This document shows, piece by piece, positions 27,384 through 35,881 of a DNA stretch of 41,063 nt. Under the pieces are notes generated by a model. That model had not been told where the DNA came from. It made no database searches and was given only the letters and a program-made list of their open reading frames with translations. The position numbers and the translations under genes are program-made. How positions within the stretch are numbered: the first letter of the stretch is position 1; each line of letters starts with the position of its first letter. Source of the DNA: Candidatus Cloacimonadota bacterium (lineage in GTDB: Bacteria; Cloacimonadota; Cloacimonadia; Cloacimonadales; Cloacimonadaceae); assembly GCA_030154085.1 (NCBI GenBank), contig JASKKR010000019.1, positions 1-41,063 of the forward strand, read 5' to 3'.

Positions 27384-28133
27384 ATGTATAGGGTGTTAGT
27401 ATCGCTAGCGCTATTATTGATGCCCTTTATCCTATTTGGACAATATAATTCTGCCACTGCCAATGCTCTGAGTGGGCTTAGCATTCTATCCGAATCTGTA
27501 GCAGATTACGCCTACAGCCCTGTTTTGGGGAAGACGGGAATCAGTAGTAACTATCACCGTCCTTTCAATACTTCCGGGATCGACATTCTGGGGCTTCACA
27601 GTGCTATCTCGGAAGGAAATTTCATTTTTGCCATCGGTACCAGCTATTTACATCATGAAGATTACTGTCAGCAAAACCCCTATCTGAATATAAACTATCG
27701 TTTTAAACATTTTCGGATTGGCGCTAGTGGGCATCTTTTCTATGATGCTATAGAGGACGAAGACGGAGAATATGAGTTTAGTTATGATATTGGTTTGGCA
27801 TATAACTTTGGCGACTATCAGACTGCACTGCAGCTCTTGCAGAAAGGTTATGTGGATGAAAGGCTAAACTTAAGTTTTAGGGCACTGCTCGATCGACAAG
27901 TAAGCGTTGCCACCGGTTACCAAATTCCAAAAGAGGGAAAAAATTATCTAATGATAGGAATTCGGGCAGAGCTTAACGATTATTTTGTTATACTCAGTTC
28001 TTGGCAGAGCCTGCAAAACCGATTTGGGGCAGGATTATCTTTGAAGGTCGCTCAGTGGACTTTGAACTATGGTATTCGCAGCCATCCTGATCTGGACTAT
28101 AGCCATGCTATCTCATTGGACTACTCTTGGTAA
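27384..28133 (+). CDS. Small outer-membrane barrel protein (PorV/PorQ-like)
   Basis: 249 residues with a signal peptide (MYRVLVSLALLLMPFILFG, cleavage near FGQ). A Ser/Ala-rich N-terminus (NALSGLSILSESVADYAYSP) resembles that of PorV/UPF0164-like proteins. Alternating beta strands follow, and the last residue is an aromatic Trp (LDYSW), a common outer-membrane-barrel C-terminus. It begins 5 bases after the ABC ATPase stop. The function is unknown; a role in outer-membrane assembly or secretion is a guess. Confidence 0.65.
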   Translation: MYRVLVSLALLLMPFILFGQYNSATANALSGLSILSESVADYAYSPVLGKTGISSNYHRPFNTSGIDILGLHSAISEGNFIFAIGTSYLHHEDYCQQNPYLNINYRFKHFRIGASGHLFYDAIEDEDGEYEFSYDIGLAYNFGDYQTALQLLQKGYVDERLNLSFRALLDRQVSVATGYQIPKEGKNYLMIGIRAELNDYFVILSSWQSLQNRFGAGLSLKVAQWTLNYGIRSHPDLDYSHAISLDYSW

Positions 28134-29610
28134 ATGGACTTGCTTTGTCTTAGCTTGCCTATCTATCTGTATTCTTGCTGCAGCACCGTTTGAAGGAGAG
28201 CCGGGCAGCATCATAGAGTTAAATTATGAAGATCTTGCCGATGAAGAGATTTCAGGACTATATCAAAGCTGGAAGGGTTTGGAAAGTGCGATCCAAGTGG
28301 ATTATTACTATCGGGACAAACCATATGGCAATACCGTCCTACACCTGCAAACAGACCATATAAACCTCCGCGGGGCTTATCAGTTTGCAGATCAGAAGAC
28401 TGCAAATTTGCAAGTTGTGGTTCATGATCGCCTCACAATCGGTAACTACCGCCTTGCGCTGGGCGAGGGACTCATTTTTTCCCGAGGGAATAAATCAGGA
28501 GTTTTGAAAAGTCCACCTCATCCCAAAAATTACTCTCCCCAAGGGATAGCTCTGGATGTCGGGCTGTCAAATTGGCGGGCTATGGGGATTATTTCGCATA
28601 CCAAGCGGGCTGTGCGGCTTAGTGAAGGCAAGATCAGTTATTTGCCCAAAGCCAAACAGGATTATCTATCAACCAGCTTGGAAAACATCTATGCAGTTGC
28701 ACTTTGGCGAAATTGGAACTTTGGGCATACAGGAATGATCTATTACCATCAACGCTATGACAAAGGCTTTGTTTCCGCAGATCAAGATTCCCTTTTACAG
28801 ATAGTAGGATTATTTGCGCAAGCGAATTTTGGAATACATAGGTTAAGTATGGAAACTGCTATCCAAAGCACTCAACCTAGTCTCAGAGCAGAGTGGAACA
28901 TGCACGCAGGAAAGTTCCGCCAAAAGTGGAGATTTACGCATCTCGGGAAATATCAAAGACCGGCTTATGCTTCGAAAGCCGCGCTCCTGACTTCTATAGA
29001 TCAGAGAGACGAGATCATGGCTGAACTTTCCTATCTTTTCCGACCTGGCTTGGAAATGAATCTGGCAACAGTTCAAAACAAACGGCTTGGAGATCTCACG
29101 GATTCTTCTGGATTGTCTCACAACAATCTGCAAATCAGAGCTTGGAATACGGATAGCAAAATCTCTCTGAATCTCAAAATCATAGATAGAGAAGTGCTGG
29201 CTGCCGTGGATAGCAGCTATGTGCACAGCATCCCGCTGCACTATAGAGTGATCCTCTCCGGAGCTCATGATATATCAGAGAACTGGTGGTTGGATTTTGC
29301 AGCACGATATCACTATCAGGAAAAACAAGCATCCCTGTCTTCTGGTTCTTTTTGGAGACAGGGCATTGGCTACCGTTATGCTGGTTTTGATGCTTGGGTG
29401 GGCATTAGTATCTTTAACAATACGAACTATCGGATGATTATTTTGGATGATTCAGATGAAGGATATGAAACTTTGGGGACAAATTCTCTTCGCTTGGAAT
29501 TAAAGACTTCGTTGAAGCACAAGTATGGGAGATTTACGCTGCGAGGACGGCAAGATCTAAAAAAAGACATGAACACGACGATTGATCTCAGTATTTCGAT
29601 GGCACTTTGA
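28105..29610 (+). CDS. Predicted outer-membrane barrel protein with HHH-family-like motif
   Basis: About 501 residues. A signal-like segment (TCFVLACLSICILAAAPFEG) is followed by a short acidic region (ELNYEDLADEEISGLYQ), then a barrel-like body rich in alternating Tyr/Trp strands. The phrase GNYRLALGEGLIFSRG resembles the G-DYxLxFGQGL motif of Bacteroidetes helix-hairpin-helix outer-membrane proteins, though the HHH part itself appears lost or very short. The frame opens at ATG 28069 but that start has no ribosome site; ATG 28105 puts the signal peptide at the N-terminus. Either start overlaps the preceding gene, so coupling is likely. The function is unknown. Confidence 0.6.
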   Translation: MLSHWTTLGKWTCFVLACLSICILAAAPFEGEPGSIIELNYEDLADEEISGLYQSWKGLESAIQVDYYYRDKPYGNTVLHLQTDHINLRGAYQFADQKTANLQVVVHDRLTIGNYRLALGEGLIFSRGNKSGVLKSPPHPKNYSPQGIALDVGLSNWRAMGIISHTKRAVRLSEGKISYLPKAKQDYLSTSLENIYAVALWRNWNFGHTGMIYYHQRYDKGFVSADQDSLLQIVGLFAQANFGIHRLSMETAIQSTQPSLRAEWNMHAGKFRQKWRFTHLGKYQRPAYASKAALLTSIDQRDEIMAELSYLFRPGLEMNLATVQNKRLGDLTDSSGLSHNNLQIRAWNTDSKISLNLKIIDREVLAAVDSSYVHSIPLHYRVILSGAHDISENWWLDFAARYHYQEKQASLSSGSFWRQGIGYRYAGFDAWVGISIFNNTNYRMIILDDSDEGYETLGTNSLRLELKTSLKHKYGRFTLRGRQDLKKDMNTTIDLSISMAL

Positions 29611-30002
29611 ATACAGGTGAGGTAATACTTGATTATTACACGATTCGATATTCACAAAGTAGGGTCTCAAAGGTTGTGGCAATGTATAATGGAATCACTC
29701 TCTGTGGCAAGCAGTTGCTGCAGTTTGAGAGCTCCTGCTGCATAAAGTAGCGCCAGGCGTATTTGGCGGAGCTTTCGAGCTTGGTTGTATTTATAGTAAT
29801 TGTTTATGTTGTTTTTGAAATCAAAATATCCCACGGTAAAGAAAGCTTGGGAAGAGAATTGATATTCGTTACCAAACAGCTTGCTGCAATTACGCCAAGA
29901 ACCAGGGCTCAACAATTCACGAGTCGGCAGAGGGCAAGACTACTGTCATCCTGTTTAGGTTGAATGCAATATTTTCACTTGGTTTACACTTTTGGGGAGG
30001 AT

Positions 30003-30092
30003 ATGGCTAAGTCCTTATCTTCCCATTTCTTGCTCACTTCTCAAATGGGCGAGAAACGGGGAAGGCGTCAAGAGTCCTCCTTTTTCAGGTAG
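30003..30092 (+). CDS. Candidate 29-residue small ORF
   Basis: An ATG preceded by a strong GGGGAGG (about 3 bases away, rather close) opens 29 codons, MAKSLSSHFLLTSQMGEK onward, rich in Arg/Lys near its end, and stops at TAG 30090-30092. The DNA also folds into hairpins here and part of it is a repeat, so coding is doubtful. Confidence 0.15.
   Translation: MAKSLSSHFLLTSQMGEKRGRRQESSFFR
30008..30043 (+). repeat. Dispersed intergenic repeat, copy 1
   Basis: These 36 bases (beginning TAAGTCCTTATCTTCCC) match 41028-41063 without gaps at 29 of 36 positions. Both copies are in the same orientation and intergenic. Nearby arms CCCATTT (30022-30028) and AAATGGG (30043-30049) can pair. Confidence 0.6.
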
Positions 30093-30098
30093 TTACAT

Positions 30099-30131
30099 GC
30101 AAAAAGCCAGAGAGAATCCTCTGGCTTTTGC
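30099..30131. terminator. Bidirectional terminator between convergent operons
   Basis: An 11-base-pair stem (AAAAGCCAGAG with its complement, loop of 6) has T-runs on both strands, TTTT at 30126-30129 and five T on the minus strand. It lies 20 bases after the lipoprotein stop, so it ends the rod-shape operon and can also stop the plus-strand transcript. Confidence 0.88.
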
Positions 30132-30150
30132 ATACAGCTAAGGTTTTGAT

Positions 30151-30927
30151 TTAAAAAAATATTCTTTTAGTAATTTTACGAAATATATCCATTCTAAGTT
30201 TGACCGGAATATCCTCACCATAGAATTTTTCGGTTATGGAACCAGCGAGGTAAGCGGTACGCCCGGTTTTTGTAAAATTAATCTGGGTGAGCAACAATTC
30301 ATATGTGGTTGTTGGACCAAAATCGGTTACAGCATTTGGGGGAATAGTATATGAGCGATAAGAAGGCGGGATTACTACTTCCCATTCATCCTCTTGGTCA
30401 AATTCTGCCGGGTCATAAGACATAGCTGAGATTATTTGATATTGGTTGTCATTTTCTAAGTTCCATTCCAGACTCGTGGTTGTAGATGGATCGAAGGTAT
30501 CTGGGAATTGGATAATATCAATCTGGTAAGGAAGCTGAAGCCTTGCATTAGAGATGCGGTTGTCATTTTTGAAAAACTCAAAATTATACTGGTTCCCTGC
30601 TTCTAAATCGGCATAAGCAGAGAAAATCCACTCGCCGAAGTAGTTACTGCCGGAGAGCGCATGAATCTCGCCGTCGATCTTTAGGGCGAAGTCATCGGTC
30701 TCACTGATTGCTGAATCATCACCCAGCCACTCCAGCACAATCATGAATTCGTCTGTTTTATTAAACACCTCGTTTGTCTGTATTAAGTAGATTGCCCAGT
30801 CGTAGGCGTCGGGTGTGATTTCAGGTGGACTCGAGATTCCACCATCGTTGTCATCATCACTGCATGCACTGATGAAGAGCAGTAAGGTAATCGACAAAAG
30901 CAAGAATAATAGACGTGTTATTTTCAT
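30151..30927 (-). CDS. Lipoprotein of unknown function
   Basis: About 258 residues with a lipoprotein signal (MKITRLLFLLLSITLLLFISAC) whose lipobox Cys is followed by SDDDNDGG, a flexible acidic linker typical of surface or outer-membrane lipoproteins in this group. The mature part is beta-rich (Ig-like) with no recognised catalytic motif. The frame extends up to 30966, but AAGGAG sits 8 bases before ATG 30927 and this start gives a proper signal peptide. It follows the rodA-coupled lipoprotein gene by 73 bases and is the last gene before the terminator. Confidence 0.75.
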   Translation of the reverse strand: MKITRLLFLLLSITLLLFISACSDDDNDGGISSPPEITPDAYDWAIYLIQTNEVFNKTDEFMIVLEWLGDDSAISETDDFALKIDGEIHALSGSNYFGEWIFSAYADLEAGNQYNFEFFKNDNRISNARLQLPYQIDIIQFPDTFDPSTTTSLEWNLENDNQYQIISAMSYDPAEFDQEDEWEVVIPPSYRSYTIPPNAVTDFGPTTTYELLLTQINFTKTGRTAYLAGSITEKFYGEDIPVKLRMDIFRKITKRIFF

Positions 30928-31000
30928 AAGTTTTCTCCTTATGGTATCTTTAATGATAGCTAACATGTAATATAAATTTCAGCAAGGGAAGGGATTCAGT

Positions 31001-31600
31001 TTAGTCAATCCTAAAGCCATGAACTTCCCAGCAGCCGGCGTCATCAATCCAAATCGAACCTTCATCAAAAGGTGGGATAATGATCGAGATCCTGCCCCAG
31101 GCAACACCTGGTCTAAGAAATCCAGCACTCACATTCATTCTACTCCAATCCTTGGAGATATGTTCTTTTTTGCTAAAGGTGTTTGTGATTTTACCGTCTT
31201 CTTTGAATGTGACCATCTGGAATGTGACAGGAGGTGGATTATGGCAGTCAGATTGGATCATAACGCGTGCATAATAGCCCCCGTAACGGCGAACCCGAAA
31301 GGGTTCTGAAACTATCTTAATCTCATTTTTTGATGCGTTTATTTTCAGAGAGCTATCACCTTCATAGACGTTCATTGGGTCGATCTGAAAGATTTGGCTG
31401 ATCATGGATTGCGAAACTCCGTGGATGTCCCAGCCGGGAGGACTACTGTCTGCTATTAGCGAAGGGGGAGTGAATCCTGGATTTTGCAAAAGATTAATGC
31501 TATCCTCAATATCAGCTTCAGTAAATAGTAGAGTCGAGTTCACTCCGCATCCAACAAGGAGCAAAAAAATAATAAAAAATAAGCAAGCACAAAACCTCAT
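31001..31600 (-). CDS. Lipoprotein with carbohydrate-binding-module-like domain, coupled to rodA
   Basis: 199 residues with a lipoprotein signal (FFIIFLLLVGC, lipobox LVGC). The mature part resembles a galactose-binding/CBM4-like jelly roll: LLQNPGFTPP, PGWDIHG, YEGDSSLKIN, GGYYARVMIQ, and the final SIWIDDAGCWEV. Such modules bind polysaccharide, and here a cell-wall or envelope glycan could be the ligand (inference). Its ATG overlaps the rodA stop by 4 bases, so it is translated with the cell-elongation genes, a strong context hint for an envelope role. Confidence 0.75.
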   Translation of the reverse strand: MRFCACLFFIIFLLLVGCGVNSTLLFTEADIEDSINLLQNPGFTPPSLIADSSPPGWDIHGVSQSMISQIFQIDPMNVYEGDSSLKINASKNEIKIVSEPFRVRRYGGYYARVMIQSDCHNPPPVTFQMVTFKEDGKITNTFSKKEHISKDWSRMNVSAGFLRPGVAWGRISIIIPPFDEGSIWIDDAGCWEVHGFRID

Positions 31601-32814
31601 TTTATAAAACCTCTCTCGTTGAGATACTTCAAGACTACGGACACAGAGACGGTGTTAATCAAGAGATTCGACCCGCCATAACTGATAAATGGCAAGGGAA
31701 TTCCTGTCGCCGGCACTAAGCCTATATTCATTCCTATGTTTATAAAGGTTTGAAACATAAGATAAGCCATTATACCGGATGACGCAACCTTTCTTTCCCT
31801 GACCTTGAGCTTGCCAATATCGCGGATAAACCTAGCAAAAAAAGCAAAAAACAGCGATAGTAAGAACAATGAACCCAAAAATCCAAATTCTTCTCCTATG
31901 ACCGAATAGATGAAGTCAGTGTGATGCTCTGGCAAGAAATTCATGTTTTTTTGAGTGCCCTGCAGCCATCCTTTACCGCTTAATGCTCCACTTCCGATGG
32001 CAATTTTGGATTGGATGATCTGATATCCAGCGCCCAAGGGATCTCTAGTGGGGTCCAGAAAGGTCATGATCCTATCTTGTTGATAACCTTTGAGACCCAT
32101 CCAGAATACAGGCATAATCATGGCGATGAAGATGTTGATCAACGCTGAGACCGTGATTGCGACCCAAGAGAGACGGGCACGGATCAGCAAAAAGATCAAG
32201 ATTGCTATCCACAATAATACTCCAACCCAATGTAAAGATGCTATCACCGATACAATCGGGGAGATGATCAGTAAGATGAAAAAAAGAGGAATATCCGAGG
32301 CAATCAACATTGCAAGTAGTGCCACCCAAAACACCACGGTTGTGCCAAAATCAGGTTCTATTAAGATTAATAAGACGGGTACAATCATGATCCCAAAGCC
32401 ATATGCCATACGTCGATAGTCACTAAGATTTTCTTTGGAAATATATCTGGCAACTACCAGGATAGTAAGCAACTTGGCACTCTCCGAGGGTTGGATATTG
32501 ATTCCGCCTATACTAAACCAGCGATGAGCGCCATTGACAGCAGGCGTGAAAAGCACCAAGATCAAAAGTAAAAGATTTAACACAAAAGCCGGTAGGATCA
32601 GGATGTCGAAGATGGGCATTGGTAACTTTAAAATAACAAACATGATGGCAAATGCTAAGGCAGCAAAGATGAGCTGTCTCCACCAATAGTTTGCAGTGCT
32701 TATATGCTCTGAGATCACTGTGGTGGAGGCAGTATAGATGGCTACACAGCCGACAGCGATGAGGGCGACCATCAAAGCCAACAGGACAAAATCTATTTTT
32801 CTGCGATTGATCAT
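31597..32814 (-). CDS. rodA: Rod-shape SEDS peptidoglycan glycosyltransferase RodA
   Basis: A 405-residue SEDS-family membrane protein with about ten membrane segments. Family motifs include NGAHRWFSIGGINIQPSE, LIEPDFGTTVVFW, GAGYQIIQSKIAIGSGALSGKGW, PEHHTDFIYSVIGEEFGFLG and GIPLPFISYGGSNLL. It polymerises lipid II glycan strands in the elongasome with PBP2. The start overlaps the mrdA stop by 4 bases and the stop overlaps the following lipoprotein gene by 4, so three genes are coupled. Confidence 0.96.
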   Translation of the reverse strand: MINRRKIDFVLLALMVALIAVGCVAIYTASTTVISEHISTANYWWRQLIFAALAFAIMFVILKLPMPIFDILILPAFVLNLLLLILVLFTPAVNGAHRWFSIGGINIQPSESAKLLTILVVARYISKENLSDYRRMAYGFGIMIVPVLLILIEPDFGTTVVFWVALLAMLIASDIPLFFILLIISPIVSVIASLHWVGVLLWIAILIFLLIRARLSWVAITVSALINIFIAMIMPVFWMGLKGYQQDRIMTFLDPTRDPLGAGYQIIQSKIAIGSGALSGKGWLQGTQKNMNFLPEHHTDFIYSVIGEEFGFLGSLFLLSLFFAFFARFIRDIGKLKVRERKVASSGIMAYLMFQTFINIGMNIGLVPATGIPLPFISYGGSNLLINTVSVSVVLKYLNERGFIK

Positions 32815-34703
32815 TGTTCTACTTGCACATCTTGTTCAGGCATCTCTTCGATGCCATCTTCGGATTCGGTGGGTTCTATTTGATCTTGCGATTCATTTTG
32901 AGGAGGGATCTCTTCATGGCGAAACTGAGCTGGGACTGGGGCAGCGCGTTTGATATCCTCGATGTTGCCCATATAGTAGTCAAAGATCTGACGCGCAATA
33001 GGCGCAGCCATGGCACTTCCGCCGCCAGCATTTTCCATGAAGACAGTGACGGCTATTTCAGGTTTGTCAGTCACAATATATCCACAGAACCAAGCATGGG
33101 TAAGATCGCCCATCGAGTTTTCTGCTGATCCGGTCTTACCGAAGGTTGTGGCGCCGGGAACTTGTACACTGCGGGCAGTGCCTTTGGGCCCATTACACAC
33201 GGCATACAATCCATCTTGAATGGTTTTAAGATCATCATTATCAAGGGGTAGGCGTATCTTTTCCAACTTATCTACTTCATCCCTGGTGAGGATGGCACGC
33301 CCCACGGTTTGTTTGAGCAAGTGGGGTTGAATCCAGATGCCATCATTTGCAATTGCGGAATAATAGGCATTCATTTGAATTGGAGAAGTAAGAATTTCAC
33401 CTTGGCCAATAGAGAGATTGACCTTGTGTCCTTGGATGCCAATATTTTGGCCGAAAGTCTTAAAATACCATTGCGTGTCTGGGAAAAAGCCATTGCGTTC
33501 GTTTGGAAGATCTATGCCTGTCTTGGTGGCAAGGTGTGATTCCAGAGCGTATGCCTTAAAGTCATCCAGTGGTAGTTGCAGAGAAAGATCATAGAAATAT
33601 ACATCACATGACTGCATCAATGCCTCTACAGCATTTGTTCTGCCGTGACCTTTATGTTCCCAGCACCTAAAAAAACGATTACCGACCTGAAATCCTCCAA
33701 TGCAGGGGCTGAGCCGAGTATCCCGTTGCACGATGTCTTTGTGGAGACCGAATCCGAGAGTGATAGGCTTGAACACCGATCCAGGCGGGTATGTGGCGTG
33801 GATCACCCTATCCAGCAAAGGCTTGTTTGGATTGTTGAGATCTTCCCAAATCTCAGGAGAAATGCGGCGCATGAAAAGATTGGGGTCATACTCGGGTTTG
33901 CTAACGTATGCCAATATGCCACCAGTGCGAACATCACTCACCACAATTGCGCCCTTGACGTTGTCTGGGAATACGCGCATAGCAAAATCTTGAAGGTCAT
34001 TGTCGATGGTAAGTACTAATGAAAGTCCGTGAAGAGGATCTTCATAGCCGCCTTCTTTGAAAAGACCCAAAGATCTACCTCTGGCATCTACTTGGACGAT
34101 CTCCCGACCATCCTTACCTCGGAGAAGTACTTCATAATATCGCTCTAATCCGGTTTTACCAATGTAGCTGTTGATGGAATAGTCTTCATCACGATGCTGA
34201 TCGTATTCACGTTCATTGATTCTTCCAACGTATCCAGTGAAGTGATTCGGATAGTGATACTGACGGGTGGAATCTACTCTAAATGATAGCTCAGGGTAGT
34301 AGTTTAGATATTCACTCACACTGAGCATTTTCTCAAAAGCAACGTTGTCCACTAAAAGAATTTCCTCATAACTACGAAATCTGTTTCTGAAGATAGCTTG
34401 ATTAAGCTCTTCTGGACTAAGCTCAAAATGTAACTCCAGAAATCTGGCTAAGGCTGGAAGATCCTGGATAGCTGAAGCCATGAGATAAAGATTATGAGAC
34501 GGGATATTTTGGACAATCGGGCGGTATTTTTGGTCGTATATTTCTCCCCGTGTGGCAGTTATGCGATGGATGCGTACAAAGTTGCTCTCTGCCACTTGCT
34601 TGTAATGCTCTCCCTGAATCACTTGTAAACGGAAGATGGAAACCAGTAAGATCCCAAAGAGAATAACGCAAACAATATAGAAGACTTTCTCAGCTTTAGT
34701 CAT
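32811..34703 (-). CDS. mrdA: Penicillin-binding protein 2 (elongation transpeptidase)
   Basis: A 630-residue class B PBP anchored by an N-terminal membrane helix. It has a pedestal/dimerisation region (ATRGEIYDQKYRPI) and a transpeptidase domain with the active-site SxxK at Ser309-Lys312 (PGSVFKP), SxD at 365-367 (SCD, the PBP2-type variant of SxN) and KTG at 523-525 (FGKTGSAEN). It cross-links peptidoglycan with RodA during elongation. The last 45 residues are a Glu/Gln/Pro-rich tail with no family motif. It overlaps both mreD and rodA. Confidence 0.96.
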   Translation of the reverse strand: MTKAEKVFYIVCVILFGILLVSIFRLQVIQGEHYKQVAESNFVRIHRITATRGEIYDQKYRPIVQNIPSHNLYLMASAIQDLPALARFLELHFELSPEELNQAIFRNRFRSYEEILLVDNVAFEKMLSVSEYLNYYPELSFRVDSTRQYHYPNHFTGYVGRINEREYDQHRDEDYSINSYIGKTGLERYYEVLLRGKDGREIVQVDARGRSLGLFKEGGYEDPLHGLSLVLTIDNDLQDFAMRVFPDNVKGAIVVSDVRTGGILAYVSKPEYDPNLFMRRISPEIWEDLNNPNKPLLDRVIHATYPPGSVFKPITLGFGLHKDIVQRDTRLSPCIGGFQVGNRFFRCWEHKGHGRTNAVEALMQSCDVYFYDLSLQLPLDDFKAYALESHLATKTGIDLPNERNGFFPDTQWYFKTFGQNIGIQGHKVNLSIGQGEILTSPIQMNAYYSAIANDGIWIQPHLLKQTVGRAILTRDEVDKLEKIRLPLDNDDLKTIQDGLYAVCNGPKGTARSVQVPGATTFGKTGSAENSMGDLTHAWFCGYIVTDKPEIAVTVFMENAGGGSAMAAPIARQIFDYYMGNIEDIKRAAPVPAQFRHEEIPPQNESQDQIEPTESEDGIEEMPEQDVQVEQ

Positions 34704-35190
34704 CGACTAGAGTTATCCTTAAATGGCTTACAACCTGCAGTATTCCAAAGACTATCGTGCTAAAGATAAAGTTATAAAGAAAAGCACTCACTGTCATCAA
34801 ATAGAGACGACTGTCGAAGCCCCACCTGAGGACATTGGCAAAGAAGATAAGGATGGAAAAGGCTAAGTTACTGCTTGCAATCGCGATCAGTTTTGCTATG
34901 ATGCTATCATGTTCAAAGGGAATCCTGAGCACATTAATCAAAAGTGCCAAGAGGCAAAAGAAAAGCGCATGCATTCCAAAAGTAGTTGGCTGTTGAGTGT
35001 CATATAGGAGACCGATCAGGAAGACGATCGGCAAAGAAATCTCCTGAGGGTGCTTCCAGACAGTATGAATCAGCCAAGGGAGAAGGATCAGAGGAGTTAT
35101 CTCGGCAATGGTTAATGCCGGCACAAATAGCACCTGAATGTATAGAAAGAGCAATCCGCTCAAAAAGGAAAGAATCCCTTTTCGCAACAT
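34696..35190 (-). CDS. mreD: Rod-shape-determining protein MreD
   Basis: A 164-residue integral membrane protein with about five hydrophobic segments and the family segment IGLLYDTQQPTTFGMHALFFCLLALLIN. It belongs to the MreBCD elongation complex and sits in the inner membrane. It overlaps mrdA by 8 bases. The gene just upstream on the minus strand is the CofE-like gene rather than mreC, which normally adjoins mreD. Confidence 0.92.
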   Translation of the reverse strand: MLRKGILSFLSGLLFLYIQVLFVPALTIAEITPLILLPWLIHTVWKHPQEISLPIVFLIGLLYDTQQPTTFGMHALFFCLLALLINVLRIPFEHDSIIAKLIAIASSNLAFSILIFFANVLRWGFDSRLYLMTVSAFLYNFIFSTIVFGILQVVSHLRITLVDD

Positions 35191-35191
35191 T

Positions 35192-35881
35192 CTAGTTTGC
35201 CACTCTCCGTACGATACATAGCGGAGTCAGTTCGTCTGCCTGCCCCTGAGGGTTATCTTTCATTGCCATTTCGATAAAGTCTTTGTTTACACCTTGGGAA
35301 CCACCAATCATCCAGCTTCCCCCTATATCATTAATATCCATGATAGCTACAGGATGTTTTAGGGCAGCACTTAATCTAATGGCTTCCTTTTCGGGATCCT
35401 TGGGTCCTTTGATCACGGTATTGTTGTAGGGAGGGACAGGAGATGTGCTGGCTGCATCTATCAAAGCTGCTTGCATGCCCGCAACACGATAGAAATCACC
35501 TTTGCGGCCAAAAAGTTTTCCGATTGCTCCGATTTTGGCGGCAAAAAGAATTCGGAAGAGCCCAGTTTCATCAATCGCACATTGCATGCTAGTGGGCGAA
35601 CGCAAACCTATCCCATATGGCACTTTTGCTACGAAATGGGAGAGAATTTTAGCCCAAAACCCAACCTTGATCTCCTGCACAGGGATAGCTCTGCCTTGAG
35701 TGATTGCCAAGGGACTCTCACTGATGGTGAGAATGTCTCCGTCCTGCATGAGCGGTTTAGCATAGCGCAGAATGACCTGAGCCATATCGTCTTCAGGGCT
35801 GAGTATATGTGTTTTGATGGGGATCCGTTCAAAATTATGTCCGTAAATGCTGATAATGTGGTTTTTGTGCTTATTCATCAT
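35192..35881 (-). CDS. CofE-like (F420-0:gamma-glutamyl ligase family) protein inside the mre operon
   Basis: About 229 residues with the CofE/FbiB-type fold signature: IPIKTHILSPEDDMAQVILRYAKPLMQDGDILTISESPLAITQGR near the N-terminus, and later DINDIGGSWMIGGS. CofE adds glutamates to the deazaflavin F420, but single-domain homologues also occur in organisms with no F420 pathway and have no known role. The frame reaches up to 35911, but AAAGGAAC before the ATG pair at 35881/35878 sets the start, giving an 11-base overlap with mreC. It lies between mreC and mreD in a coupled operon, so amino-acid ligation to an envelope precursor is a possible role (speculative). Confidence 0.8.
   Translation of the reverse strand: MMNKHKNHIISIYGHNFERIPIKTHILSPEDDMAQVILRYAKPLMQDGDILTISESPLAITQGRAIPVQEIKVGFWAKILSHFVAKVPYGIGLRSPTSMQCAIDETGLFRILFAAKIGAIGKLFGRKGDFYRVAGMQAALIDAASTSPVPPYNNTVIKGPKDPEKEAIRLSAALKHPVAIMDINDIGGSWMIGGSQGVNKDFIEMAMKDNPQGQADELTPLCIVRRVAN

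Larger units (their letters stand above)
29611..30150. other. Convergent intergenic region: possible gene relic, small ORF, repeat, terminator
   Basis: This gap of 540 bases lies between the plus-strand barrel gene and the minus-strand lipoprotein gene. On the minus strand an open frame of about 90 codons (about 29941-29667) reads natural-looking protein (for example AFFTVGYFDFKNNINNYYKY) but lacks an ATG and a ribosome site; it could be a relic. On the plus strand GGGGAGG precedes a 29-codon ORF at 30003-30092. The bases 30008-30043 recur at the right end of the window. The bidirectional terminator lies at 30099-30131. Confidence 0.5.

Noticed and set aside
33777-33788. SVFK in place of the more common STxK in PBP2
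   Set aside because: The SxxK catalytic motif is complete; the intervening residues vary in the family.
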